This document shows positions 1 to 16,539 of a stretch of DNA of 64,000 bases, one piece after another. The first letter of the stretch is position 1, and each line of letters begins with the position of its first letter. A program made the translations under genes and the position numbers. This stretch comes from CAVUWL01 sp963700105 (GTDB lineage: Bacteria; Actinomycetota; Thermoleophilia; Solirubrobacterales; 70-9): positions 62,001 to 126,000 of the forward strand of contig CAVOWL010000002.1 in NCBI GenBank assembly GCA_963700105.1. The letters run 5' to 3'. The notes beneath the pieces are model-generated. The model had not been told where the DNA came from. It did not search any database and saw only the letters and a program-made list of their open reading frames with translations.

Positions 1-7046
<7,046 letters not shown>

Positions 7047-7062
7047 GGGGAGGTCCCTCCTG

Positions 7063-7094
7063 GTCCAATCCGCCCGCGAGTGGGCGGATTGGAC
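7063..7094 (+). terminator. GC-rich hairpin after rpoC
   Basis: A perfect 13-bp inverted repeat (GTCCAATCCGCCC and its complement) encloses a 6-nt GCGAGT loop. It starts 16 nt after the rpoC stop and probably ends the rpoBC transcript. There is no T-run after it, so it is not a textbook intrinsic terminator. Confidence 0.6.
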
Positions 7095-7234
7095 TGAGCA
7101 ACCATTGCCCGCTCGGTTCGCCCCAGCTTGGCTACCCGGGCGGCGGCTGAGGGAACTTCAGGGGCTGAACGTGCCCCGTCCGAATCGCGCCGCCCTCGCC
7201 CCCGGGCTCGCTGAGGACCGCGCCGTGGCCTGAT

Positions 7235-7240
7235 TAGATT
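7235..7240 (+). promoter_or_regulatory. -10-like hexamer of a possibly leaderless promoter
   Basis: TAGATT ends 5 nt before the ATG at 7246, and no Shine-Dalgarno sequence separates them. With a normal -10 to +1 distance, transcription would begin at or next to the A of the start codon. No convincing -35 is visible. Confidence 0.4.
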
Positions 7241-7245
7241 TGGCG

Positions 7246-8568
7246 ATGGCCGCCGGAGAAAAGGTCTGCGTGATCGGCGCGGGAAGCTCGGGGATCGCCG
7301 CTGCCCAGGTGCTTGCGGCGCGGGGCATCGAGTTCGATTGCTTTGAGAAGGGCTCTGAGGTGGGGGGCAACTGGCGCTTTGAAAACGACAACGGAATGTC
7401 GTCGGCCTACCGATCCCTTCACATCAACACCTCGCGCGGGATGATGGCCTACCGCTCCTTCCCGATGCCCAAGGGGTATCCCGACTACCCAAACCACTTC
7501 CAGATTGCCGCCTACTTCGATCGCTACGTCGATCACTTTGGCCTGCGGGAGAGGATCCGCCTCCAGACTGAGGTGCAGCGGGTTGAAACCGACCGAGGCC
7601 GCTGGAAGGTGACCGTGGTAGCGGCCGACGGCGCACCCGAGACAATTCACTACGGCGCTGTTTTGGTCGCCAACGGCCACCACTGGGATCCGCGTTGGCC
7701 CGAACCCACTCCGCCTGGCTCAGAGCACTACAGCGGCGAGCAGATCCACGTTCACAGCTACCGTGAGCCCGACCTGCTCGTCGGCAAGCGGGTGCTCTTG
7801 CTCGGGATCGGCAACTCGGCTGCTGACATCGCCGTGGAGGCATCGCGGATCGCCACCAAAACCTTCTTGGCGATGCGGCGCGGTGCCTACATCATTCCCA
7901 AGTACCTAAACGGCAAGCCGACCGATGAGTCCGCCTCAGCCCTGCTGACCCGCCTGCCGCTGGGGGTGCAGCGCTTCTTCCTGACCAGGATGCTCAGCCT
8001 AAACGCTGGCGATATGACCAGCTACGGGTTGCCCAAGCCCGATCACAAGCTGCTGCAGGCGCACCCGACGGTCTCCGCGGAGCTGCTCTCTCGTCTCGGT
8101 CACGGAGATATCTCGGTCAAGCCCACGATCGATCGCTTCTGCGGCGATCTAAGGGTGCGCTTTGCCGATCGCAGCGAGGAGGAGGTCGACCTGGTGATCT
8201 ATTGCACCGGCTATAAGATCTCCTTCCCCTTCTTTGACTCCGCCTTCTTTGCGGCTGAGCAAAATCGCCTCCGACTCTACCGCCGGGTCGCCGCGGTCAA
8301 GCACCCCGGGCTCTATTTCATCGGCTTTATCCAGCCCTTGGGGGCGATCATGCCGATCGCTGAGGCGCAATCGGAATGGGTTGCAGATCTACTCGGAGGG
8401 AAGGGAGCCCTGCCTTCGAGGACTGAGATGCAGGCAGAGATTGTGGCGGCCGAGCGCAAGCAGGCACAGCGCTACGTCGCCTCTAAGCGCCACACGATTG
8501 AGGTGGATTTTCACCCCTATCTACGCGAGATCCGGCGGGAGCGCAAGCGGGCTGCCCAGCGGGTCTGA
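7246..8568 (+). CDS. flavin-containing monooxygenase
   Basis: This 440-aa FAD/NADPH-dependent monooxygenase probably oxygenates a small substrate (Baeyer-Villiger or N/S-oxidation type; the substrate is unknown). The N-terminal FAD Rossmann motif is VIGAGSSGIAAAQ. The family fingerprint FxGxxxHxxxY appears as YSGEQIHVHSY. The second dinucleotide fold is GIGNSAADIA, and the late ATG-type motif is YCTGYK. I chose the ATG at 7246 over the in-frame TTG at 7240 because the GAGSSG motif then sits at the usual distance and a -10-like hexamer lies directly upstream. It stands alone between rpoC and the convergent minus-strand group, and the 3' end overlaps the antisense small membrane ORF by 86 nt. 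Confidence 0.85.
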   Translation: MAAGEKVCVIGAGSSGIAAAQVLAARGIEFDCFEKGSEVGGNWRFENDNGMSSAYRSLHINTSRGMMAYRSFPMPKGYPDYPNHFQIAAYFDRYVDHFGLRERIRLQTEVQRVETDRGRWKVTVVAADGAPETIHYGAVLVANGHHWDPRWPEPTPPGSEHYSGEQIHVHSYREPDLLVGKRVLLLGIGNSAADIAVEASRIATKTFLAMRRGAYIIPKYLNGKPTDESASALLTRLPLGVQRFFLTRMLSLNAGDMTSYGLPKPDHKLLQAHPTVSAELLSRLGHGDISVKPTIDRFCGDLRVRFADRSEEEVDLVIYCTGYKISFPFFDSAFFAAEQNRLRLYRRVAAVKHPGLYFIGFIQPLGAIMPIAEAQSEWVADLLGGKGALPSRTEMQAEIVAAERKQAQRYVASKRHTIEVDFHPYLREIRRERKRAAQRV

Positions 8569-8815
8569 TCACCCGGGTTCGCCCCCCGGGAGGACAGGGC
8601 GTCAGGGCAGCGCTGGCGCCGCTTCCGTGCGGACCCCGGCGTGGGCCGCGCGGGTTGCCGCGGTCGGGCCTCGGTCGCTTCATGCCGCCGTCGGAATCCT
8701 CCGCCGGGTCGGGTTCAGGGGTTGATTTACTCGCCCACCAGACAAGCCAAAGCGAGCCGAGCACCGGGATCTTCAGGACCACCAAGAGGAAAAAAATCGC
8801 CCAGAACCCGTCCAC
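8483..8815 (-). CDS. small single-pass membrane protein, unknown function
   Basis: This 110-aa protein starts with a GTG 18 nt after the stop of the HAD-like gene. Residues 1-27 form one hydrophobic, Trp-containing membrane segment (FWAIFFLLVVLK..GSLWLVWW). The rest is soluble and rich in Pro, Arg and Gly, with the stretch RGNPRGPRRGPHG. I recall small actinobacterial proteins of this build (one helix, then an Arg-Gly-Pro-His-Gly stretch) but no function. The last 86 nt run antisense into the flavin monooxygenase gene. It is probably the last gene of the minus-strand unit that includes rpsL and rpsG. Moderate confidence that it is translated. Confidence 0.5.
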   Translation of the reverse strand: MDGFWAIFFLLVVLKIPVLGSLWLVWWASKSTPEPDPAEDSDGGMKRPRPDRGNPRGPRRGPHGSGASAALTPCPPGGRTRVIRPAGQPACAPAGSRVDRGENPPQSCGA

Positions 8816-8833
8816 CCCGCTCAGTGTAGAGGC

Positions 8834-9334
8834 TCAGCGACGCTCGCGTCCCTCCAGCTCCAGGCCACGAGCCCAGGCTGTCAGCGCCTCCGTCTGGGTC
8901 TCCTCGAGTCCGAGGTGGGCCTCGGTGGGAACGAGCAGGGTCGGCTCGGGGCGGCTGCGCGCCCACGCATAACAGCTCTCATCGAAGTTGTCATCGACCC
9001 AGGCCATCGCGCGGCCCCGTCCGTATTCATCGAGCGGGCCTAGCTTCCAGTGGGCTGAGCCGAAACGCGCGGCCCCGTCAAAGCTCAGGTACGGCAGCTC
9101 GGGCAGGCCGAGGAGATTGGGAAGGTAGTCGTTGGCGCGATCCTCCCAGCCGGTCGCCCAGACCAGTTCGTAGTGCTCGGAGAGGCGCTGCAGCCGCCCC
9201 CCGGCAAGGAGGGAGATGCAGTGCACCATTCCGTCAATCAGCTCAAAGCGCGCCTCCCCCCGGTCGGGCGGCTGGTCGAATCCGAAGAGGCTGATCACTC
9301 CATCGACGTCGACCGCGAGGATCGGACGCTTCAT
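8834..9334 (-). CDS. HAD-superfamily protein (HAD_SAK-like)
   Basis: This 166-aa protein begins with the HAD motif I block AVDVDGVISLF, in which the nucleophile Asp and the +2 Asp are both present. A later acidic pair, WVDDNFDE, fits motif IV. It resembles the short HAD domains related to RNA-repair and secondary-metabolism 'Swiss Army Knife' proteins. The substrate is unknown, with a phosphatase or nucleotidase the likely activity. It starts 13 nt after the rpsG stop, in the same direction, so it is probably co-transcribed with rpsL-rpsG. The C-terminal Arg/Glu-rich tail has no recognised feature. Confidence 0.7.
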   Translation of the reverse strand: MKRPILAVDVDGVISLFGFDQPPDRGEARFELIDGMVHCISLLAGGRLQRLSEHYELVWATGWEDRANDYLPNLLGLPELPYLSFDGAARFGSAHWKLGPLDEYGRGRAMAWVDDNFDESCYAWARSRPEPTLLVPTEAHLGLEETQTEALTAWARGLELEGRERR

Positions 9335-9347
9335 CGGCCCCGGTCAG

Positions 9348-9818
9348 CTACCAACGATAATGAGCAAACGCTTTGTTGGCCTGCGCCATGCGATAGATGT
9401 CGTCCTTGCGCTTCCAGGCGCTGCCCTGCTGTTGATTGGCATCGAGGATCTCGCGGGCGAGGCGGTCGGCCATCGAGTACTCGCGTCGCTGGCGCGAGTA
9501 GCTGACAAGCCAACGCACGGCGAGGGTGCGGGCGCGTCGCGCGGGGACCTCGACCGGGACCTGGTAGGTCGCACCGCCGACGCGGCGCGAGCGCACCTCA
9601 AGCACCGGGGTGAGTTGTTTGATCGCGCCCTCGAGCGTCTCCACCGGATCCTCGCCGCTGCGCTCGCCGACGATCGCCAGGCTGTCGTAGACGATTCGCT
9701 CGGCGAGTGACTTCTTGCCGTCGCTCATCACTTTGTTGATCACCTGCTGGACGAGCCGGTTGCGATGGCGCGCGTCAGGTTCGATCGGTCGGATCTGCGC
9801 TGCAGAGCGACGCGGCAT
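9348..9818 (-). CDS. rpsG: 30S ribosomal protein uS7
   Basis: uS7 (156 aa, the standard length) nucleates assembly of the 16S rRNA 3' domain. It begins MPRRSAAQIRPIEPDARHRN and carries the conserved RVGGATYQVPVEV and ARRARTLAVRWL segments. Its ATG overlaps the rpsL stop (TGATG on the minus strand). The gene faces away from fusA, although rpsL-rpsG-fusA-tuf is the common arrangement. Confidence 0.97.
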   Translation of the reverse strand: MPRRSAAQIRPIEPDARHRNRLVQQVINKVMSDGKKSLAERIVYDSLAIVGERSGEDPVETLEGAIKQLTPVLEVRSRRVGGATYQVPVEVPARRARTLAVRWLVSYSRQRREYSMADRLAREILDANQQQGSAWKRKDDIYRMAQANKAFAHYRW

Positions 9819-10213
9819 CAGGAGGCCTTGACGCCGTAGCGAGAGCGGGCCTGCTTGCGGTCAGCGACTCCCGCCGCGTCAAGCGTGCCGCGCACGACCT
9901 TGTAGCGGACCCCGGGCAGGTCCTTGACCCGGCCGCCGCGAACCAAGACCACCGAGTGCTCCTGCAGATTGTGGCCCTCGCCGGGTATGTATGTGGTGAC
10001 CTCCATCCCGTTGGTGAGACGCACGCGGGCGATCTTTCGCAAGGCTGAGTTTGGCTTCTTCGGCGTCACCGTGGCGACGCGGGTGCAGACGCCTCGCCGC
10101 TGCGGGGCGGCGACGCTCTTCTTGCGTCCTTGCCCCGACTTGAGGCCCGGCGTCGTCGTCTTCTTCTTGGGCCGCTTGCGACCCTTCCTGACAAGTTGAT
10201 TGGTATTCGGCAC
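9818..10213 (-). CDS. rpsL: 30S ribosomal protein uS12
   Basis: uS12 (131 aa) lies at the decoding centre. The hallmark segments TPKKPNSALRK and IPGEGHNLQEHSVVLVRGGR are intact. The lysines whose mutation gives streptomycin resistance in other bacteria (in TPKK and GGRVKDLPG) are unmutated. It is a few residues longer than usual because of a Lys-rich stretch around residues 12-35. The start is GTG (MPNTNQLVRKG fits the family N-terminus). It lies inside the reading frame of the upstream membrane-protein gene, so there is no separate promoter region directly before it. Confidence 0.97.
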   Translation of the reverse strand: MPNTNQLVRKGRKRPKKKTTTPGLKSGQGRKKSVAAPQRRGVCTRVATVTPKKPNSALRKIARVRLTNGMEVTTYIPGEGHNLQEHSVVLVRGGRVKDLPGVRYKVVRGTLDAAGVADRKQARSRYGVKAS

Positions 10214-11064
10214 GGCCGCGCATAGTAGAGCAGTCCGCTAAGGACCAGCCCCGCCGCCGCCGCCAGCTCCGCATAGAAGCCGTTGCGGAGCACAGCATGC
10301 GCCCCGGCAAACTGGGAGGCCTCGCCCGCGGCGTTGAGCCCGCTCGGGCGGTCGACCAGCAAGATCAGCGCCACGGATCCCAACCCGAGGACAACGATCA
10401 GGCGAGCTAGGCCGCGGCGGCGGGGCCGAAGCGCCGCCAGCGCGAGGGCGGCGGCAAGCAGCGAAACGGGGATCAGCAGGAAGGAATGGGCCTGACCGGC
10501 GGTCCGAGACGCGACGCTGGGAGGTGCGACGACGGCGGGCAATCCGGCACTCGAAGCCGGTCCGATCTGAACGCTTCGGTAGACGATGAATTGAGAGGCG
10601 ATCAGGCAGGCGGCCGTTGCCACGGTCACCGCGCAGATCGCCCGCGCCGGGGTGAGCACCGCGCTGGCACGGGTTGCACCGCCAAGCACGATGCGGCCCA
10701 CTCGTCGTATGAGCCGCTCTCCGCGCGCCAGGCAGCGAAAGAAAAACGCTCCGATCGGGCGCGCGAGCTTGCCCAAGGCGTGGGCCCAGCGCCGCACCCG
10801 AGCACCGATCCGGTGTGCCCAGCGCGCCAACGGCGGCTGGACGCGGCTGAGGACACGGTTGGCGCCGCGGTCCAGCCGGCGTGAGCAGCCGATCAGCCAG
10901 CGCCCCGGAGCGTGGTGGCGACGTCGCCTCGCTGCTATCATCGCGCCTCGTTCAGGCTTCTTTTTCGCCCCAGGTTTGGCCGGGCCCGCGAGGGCCTTTT
11001 TCATGCGCCGATCCCGGCCCTTGCCGGAAGGCTTACGTTTTATCCGTCCCCGCTTCAATTTCAC
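10066..11064 (-). CDS. basic four-helix membrane protein upstream of rpsL, unknown
   Basis: The open frame encodes up to 332 aa. The first ~100 residues are strongly basic. Four hydrophobic segments follow (near 142-166, 192-212, 216-238 and 262-282), and then an Arg/Ser-rich tail. I do not recognise the family. The tail reads through the first 148 nt of rpsL in another frame, so either the two genes truly overlap or the end of this protein is not conserved. The start is uncertain: the GTG at 11064 would place its N-terminus across the fusA leader, while an ATG at 10941 would leave that region intergenic. It may carry the promoter for rpsL-rpsG. Confidence 0.5.
   Translation of the reverse strand: MKLKRGRIKRKPSGKGRDRRMKKALAGPAKPGAKKKPERGAMIAARRRRHHAPGRWLIGCSRRLDRGANRVLSRVQPPLARWAHRIGARVRRWAHALGKLARPIGAFFFRCLARGERLIRRVGRIVLGGATRASAVLTPARAICAVTVATAACLIASQFIVYRSVQIGPASSAGLPAVVAPPSVASRTAGQAHSFLLIPVSLLAAALALAALRPRRRGLARLIVVLGLGSVALILLVDRPSGLNAAGEASQFAGAHAVLRNGFYAELAAAAGLVLSGLLYYARPCRIPINLSGRVASGPRRRRRRRASSRGKDARRASPPRSGEASAPASPR
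10936..10941 (+). promoter_or_regulatory. candidate extended -10 for fusA
   Basis: TATCAT is preceded by TGC, forming TGCTATCAT. Similar TGCTATC or GGCTATA strings lie upstream of tuf and rpmJ. It would give a fusA leader of about 130 nt that includes the hairpin at 10983. The -35 region is weak. Confidence 0.35.
10983..11001 (+). terminator. intrinsic terminator in the fusA leader (possible attenuator)
   Basis: GGCCC-GCGA-GGGCC is followed directly by TTTTT. This is a complete rho-independent terminator about 80 nt before the fusA ATG, with no plus-strand gene upstream that it would serve. A second small hairpin (CCGGC-CCTT-GCCGG, 11014-11027) follows. Premature termination of fusA transcription is the natural reading. 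Confidence 0.55.
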
Positions 11065-11079
11065 ACTTACCCTAAGACC

Positions 11080-13191
<2,112 letters not shown>

Positions 13192-13220
13192 CCCCAACCG
13201 CGCAGGGACGAACATCTGGC

Positions 13221-13226
13221 TATATT
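13221..13226 (+). promoter_or_regulatory. candidate -10 for tuf
   Basis: TATATT in the context GGCTATATTTCCC lies 107 nt upstream of the tuf ATG, in the fusA-tuf gap. This would let EF-Tu be made in excess of EF-G. The -35 is not clear. Confidence 0.35.
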
Positions 13227-13333
13227 TCCCAGGTTCGCCAGCCAGCAGCGCAAATCGCGCCACCGAACGCGAGCTAGAGACTTAATCAGCCAATCCAGAC
13301 AGAACCCAACTTCGAAAGGTAGAGCCGAGAGAG

Positions 13334-14518
13334 ATGTCCAAGGAGAAGTTCGAGCGCGACAAGCCGCACGTCAACGTGGGCACGATTGGTCATATCGACC
13401 ACGGCAAGACGACGCTGACGGCCGCGATCACCAAGACCCTCTCGACCAAAGGCGGGGCCGAAGCCAAAAGCTTCGAGGAGATCGACAACGCGCCTGAGGA
13501 GAAGGAGCGCGGGATTACGATCGCTACCTCACACGTCGAGTATGAGACCGAGAACCGCCATTACGCTCACGTCGATTGCCCCGGCCACGCCGATTACGTT
13601 AAGAACATGATCACCGGCGCCGCCCAGATGGACGGCGCGATCCTGGTCGTTTCCGCCGCCGATGGCGTCATGCCGCAGACCCGTGAGCACATCCTGCTCG
13701 CCCGCCAGGTCAACGTTCCCCACGTCGTGGTCTTCCTCAACAAGATCGACCAGGTAGACGATGAGGAGCTGGTCGAGCTGGTCGAGGAGGAGGTAAAGGA
13801 TCTGCTCAACGAGTACGACTTCCCCGGCGATGAGACGCCGATCGTCAAGGGCTCAGCGCTGAAGGCGCTGGAGGGAGACGAGGAGGCCCAAAAAGCGGTC
13901 TTCGAGCTGGCCGATGCACTCGACTCCTACATCCCCGAGCCGGTACGCGAGCTCGACAAGCCATTCCTGATGCCGATCGAGGACATCTTCTCGATTACCG
14001 GCCGTGGCACCGTCGCCACTGGTCGCGTCGAGCAGGGAATCGTCAACACCGGCGAGGAGGTCGAGATTGTCGGCATCAAGGACACCACCAAAACGGTGGT
14101 GACCGGGGTTGAGATGTTTCGCAAGATCCTCGATCAGGGTCAAGCCGGCGACAACATCGGCGCCCTGCTGCGAGGCACCAAGCGTGAGGACATCGAGCGC
14201 GGCCAGGTGCTCTGCAAGCCTGGCTCGATCACCCCGCACACCAAATTCAAGTCGGAGGTCTATTGCCTGAAAAAGGAGGAGGGCGGCCGTCATACACCGT
14301 TTTTCTCCGGCTACCGGCCTCAGTTTTATTTCCGCACCACCGACGTGACCGGAATCGCCAACCTCCCCGAGGGGACCGAGATGGTGATGCCCGGCGACAA
14401 CGTCGAGATGACGATCGAGCTGATCCAGCCGATCGCCATGGATCAGGGTCTGCGGTTTGCCATCCGCGAGGGTGGGCGTACCGTCGGCTCGGGGGTCGTC
14501 AGCCAGATCATCGAGTAA
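13334..14518 (+). CDS. tuf: elongation factor Tu
   Basis: EF-Tu (394 aa) delivers aminoacyl-tRNA to the ribosome. GHIDHGKTTL, RGITI, DCPGHADYVKNMITGAAQ and NKID are all present and in order, followed by the beta-barrel domains II and III. An AAGG sequence precedes the ATG by about 13 nt. It is the only tuf copy in the window. A strong hairpin with a T-run 10 nt after the stop ends the transcript, separating it from the S10 operon. Confidence 0.98.
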   Translation: MSKEKFERDKPHVNVGTIGHIDHGKTTLTAAITKTLSTKGGAEAKSFEEIDNAPEEKERGITIATSHVEYETENRHYAHVDCPGHADYVKNMITGAAQMDGAILVVSAADGVMPQTREHILLARQVNVPHVVVFLNKIDQVDDEELVELVEEEVKDLLNEYDFPGDETPIVKGSALKALEGDEEAQKAVFELADALDSYIPEPVRELDKPFLMPIEDIFSITGRGTVATGRVEQGIVNTGEEVEIVGIKDTTKTVVTGVEMFRKILDQGQAGDNIGALLRGTKREDIERGQVLCKPGSITPHTKFKSEVYCLKKEEGGRHTPFFSGYRPQFYFRTTDVTGIANLPEGTEMVMPGDNVEMTIELIQPIAMDQGLRFAIREGGRTVGSGVVSQIIE

Positions 14519-14528
14519 TCGACCCCCA

Positions 14529-14552
14529 GGGCGGGCCTCGGCCCGCCCTTTC
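14529..14552 (+). terminator. intrinsic terminator after tuf
   Basis: GGGCGGGC-CTCG-GCCCGCCC followed by TTTC forms an 8-bp all-GC stem with a tetraloop, 10 nt after the tuf stop. Confidence 0.75.
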
Positions 14553-14592
14553 GCTGCCCGACGGGCGCGATACATGCAAAGAACATACGACC

Positions 14593-14625
14593 GGGGCGGC
14601 GCCCCACGAAAGGGGCCCGCCCCTT
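14593..14625 (+). promoter_or_regulatory. S10-operon leader hairpin
   Basis: GGGGCGG, a bulged C and GCCCC pair with GGGGC and CCGCCCC around an ACGAAA loop, giving a 12-bp stem with one bulge. It lies 51 nt before the rpsJ start. In other bacteria the S10 leader is the place where uL4 represses the operon. That role here is an inference. Confidence 0.4.
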
Positions 14626-14676
14626 ACGCGCGGTTAGCCCCGCGGTCGAGAAGAAAGAAAGAGACAGCTTCAAAAC

Positions 14677-14997
14677 GTGGCAGCAATAGCGGCACAGAAG
14701 ATCCGGATTCGACTCAAGGCGTATGACCACGACGCCATAGACCGGGCTGCTCGCGAGATTGTTGAGACCGCTGAGCGCACCGGCGCCAGCGTCTCGGGGC
14801 CGGTTCCGCTGCCAACCGAGAAAAACGTCTACTGCGTGATCCGCTCGCCCTTTAAGGACAAGGACTCGCGCGAGCACTTCGAGATCCGTACCCATAAGCG
14901 GCTGATCGACATCCTGCAGCCCTCCCCGAAAACGGTCGACTCGCTGCAGCGCCTGGACTCGCTTCCGGCCGGGGTAGATATCGAGATTCGGCTCTGA
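14677..14997 (+). CDS. rpsJ: 30S ribosomal protein uS10
   Basis: uS10 (106 aa) is also NusE in antitermination. It is identified by QKIRIRLKAYDHDAID at the N-terminus and by REHFEIRTHKRLIDI. The GTG start follows an A-rich leader (AAGAAAGAAAGAGA) containing a GA-rich ribosome-binding stretch. It opens the S10 operon, and rplC begins two bases after its stop. Confidence 0.97.
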   Translation: MAAIAAQKIRIRLKAYDHDAIDRAAREIVETAERTGASVSGPVPLPTEKNVYCVIRSPFKDKDSREHFEIRTHKRLIDILQPSPKTVDSLQRLDSLPAGVDIEIRL

Positions 14998-14999
14998 TC

Positions 15000-15629
15000 G
15001 TGGCTGCGATCCTCGGCAAGAAGTTGGGAATGACGCAGATCTTTCGCGAGGACGGCACGGTCGTGCCGGTCACGGTGATCGAGGCCGGCCCCTGTTGGGT
15101 GACCGGAGTCCGCGAGCCCGAGCGCGACGGATACGCGGCGGTCCAGCTCGCCTTTGACGAGGTAAAGCAGGGCAAGCTGAGCCAGGCCGAGGAGGGTCAT
15201 CTGAAAAAGGCCGGGGCCCCGCCGATGCGCCATCTGGTCGAGTTTCGCGACGAGGATCTCGGCGCCGAGGAGGGACCGAAGATCGGTGAGCAGGTCGCTG
15301 TCGCCTCATTTGCGGCAGGGCAGAAGGTGAAAATTTCCGGGGTCTCGATCGGCAAGGGCTTTCAGGGTGGGATAAAGCGCCACAACTTCAGCCGCGGACC
15401 GGTCAGCCATGGCTCCCACAACGTCCGTGCTCCCGGTTCGATCGGCGCCAGCGCCTTCCCCGCCCGCGTCTTCAAAGGGATGCGGATGCCCGGCCAGATG
15501 GGCAACAGGCGCGTCACCCAACGCGGCCTGGAGATCGCCGAGGTCGACTCGGAGCGAAACCTGCTGCTGATCAAGGGCTCGGTACCGGGCTCGCGCAACG
15601 CGCTGGTCGAGGTTCGTAGCGATGGCTAA
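15000..15629 (+). CDS. rplC: 50S ribosomal protein uL3
   Basis: uL3 (209 aa) binds early in 50S assembly near the peptidyl-transferase centre. The start MAAILGKKLGMTQIF and the loop segment GKGFQGGIKRHNF are typical, as is FKGMRMPGQMGN. It uses a GTG start and overlaps rplD by 8 nt (ATGGCTAA). Confidence 0.97.
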   Translation: MAAILGKKLGMTQIFREDGTVVPVTVIEAGPCWVTGVREPERDGYAAVQLAFDEVKQGKLSQAEEGHLKKAGAPPMRHLVEFRDEDLGAEEGPKIGEQVAVASFAAGQKVKISGVSIGKGFQGGIKRHNFSRGPVSHGSHNVRAPGSIGASAFPARVFKGMRMPGQMGNRRVTQRGLEIAEVDSERNLLLIKGSVPGSRNALVEVRSDG

Positions 15630-16233
15630 GGCCTCGGTCCTTGGTAAGAGCGCCAAGGCGGAGCTGCCGAAGGAGATCTTCGAGCAGCCCTTCCACCAGG
15701 CCCTGGTCCACGAGACCGCCCGTGCCGACCTCGCCGCGCGGCGCCGCGGCACGGCCTCGACCCTTACCCGCGGTGAGGTCTCGATGACGACCGCCAAGGC
15801 CTGGCGCCAGAAGGGAACCGGCCGCGCTCGCGCCGGGGCGCTGAGCGTTCCAAATCGCAGCGGCGGCGGTGTTGCATTCGGCCCCAAGCCGCGCCACTAC
15901 ACGGTCAAGGTCAACCGCAAGGCGCGGCGCAAGGCGATGCGCTCGGCCCTCTCGGTTCATGCCGAGCGCGATAGCCTCGCCGTCCTCGATGGCGCCGCAT
16001 TCAAGGCGCCCTCGACCAAGCAGGCGCTCGGGCTGCTGGAGAAATGGGGTGCCAAGCGCTCCACCCTGATCGTCGTCGTAGCCGAGGAGACCGCCGCGGT
16101 AAAGAGCTTTCGCAACATCGCCCGAGTTCAGGTTGTCGAGGTTGGCGCGATTGGGGTGGCCGACGTGATCGGTGCCGCCTCGCTGGTGCTGTCTGAGGCT
16201 GCGCTGAAAAAAGTGACGGAGAGGCTGATCTAG
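15622..16233 (+). CDS. rplD: 50S ribosomal protein uL4
   Basis: uL4 (203 aa) lines the exit tunnel and in some bacteria represses its own operon. The extended-loop block KAWRQKGTGRARAGALSVPN is present. The start codon overlaps the rplC stop, and the stop TAG touches the rplW ATG directly. Confidence 0.97.
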   Translation: MAKASVLGKSAKAELPKEIFEQPFHQALVHETARADLAARRRGTASTLTRGEVSMTTAKAWRQKGTGRARAGALSVPNRSGGGVAFGPKPRHYTVKVNRKARRKAMRSALSVHAERDSLAVLDGAAFKAPSTKQALGLLEKWGAKRSTLIVVVAEETAAVKSFRNIARVQVVEVGAIGVADVIGAASLVLSEAALKKVTERLI

Positions 16234-16527
16234 ATGGATGCCCGAAACGTCGTGATTCGGCCGGTGATCTCAGAGAAGAGCTACGCGCTGATCGCTGAAG
16301 GCAAGTACACCTTCCGGGTCAATGATCGCGCCCACAAGACCCAGATCTCCCAGGCCGTCGAGGAGATCTTCGCGGTCAAGGTGGCGGCTGTGCGGACTTC
16401 CAAGGTGCGCTCCAAGCCGAAGCGTCGGGGTCTGTATCAGGGTCGCACCCGAGCCTGGAAGAAGGCGATCGTTCAGCTCGCCCCAGGCGAAAGGATCGAG
16501 CTGTTTGAGGGCGCCGAGACCGCCTAG
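16234..16527 (+). CDS. rplW: 50S ribosomal protein uL23
   Basis: uL23 (97 aa) sits at the tunnel exit, where trigger factor and SRP dock. RPVISEKSYALIAEGKYTF at the N-terminus is the family signature. It follows rplD without a gap and precedes rplB by 12 nt. Confidence 0.96.
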   Translation: MDARNVVIRPVISEKSYALIAEGKYTFRVNDRAHKTQISQAVEEIFAVKVAAVRTSKVRSKPKRRGLYQGRTRAWKKAIVQLAPGERIELFEGAETA

Positions 16528-16539
16528 GTCGAGAGCAAG

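Noticed and set aside
10912..11079. 56-residue N-terminal extension of EF-G
   Set aside because: The frame is open, but the family start MPRSFPLEK lies at 11080 and the extension crosses a terminator hairpin and likely promoter.
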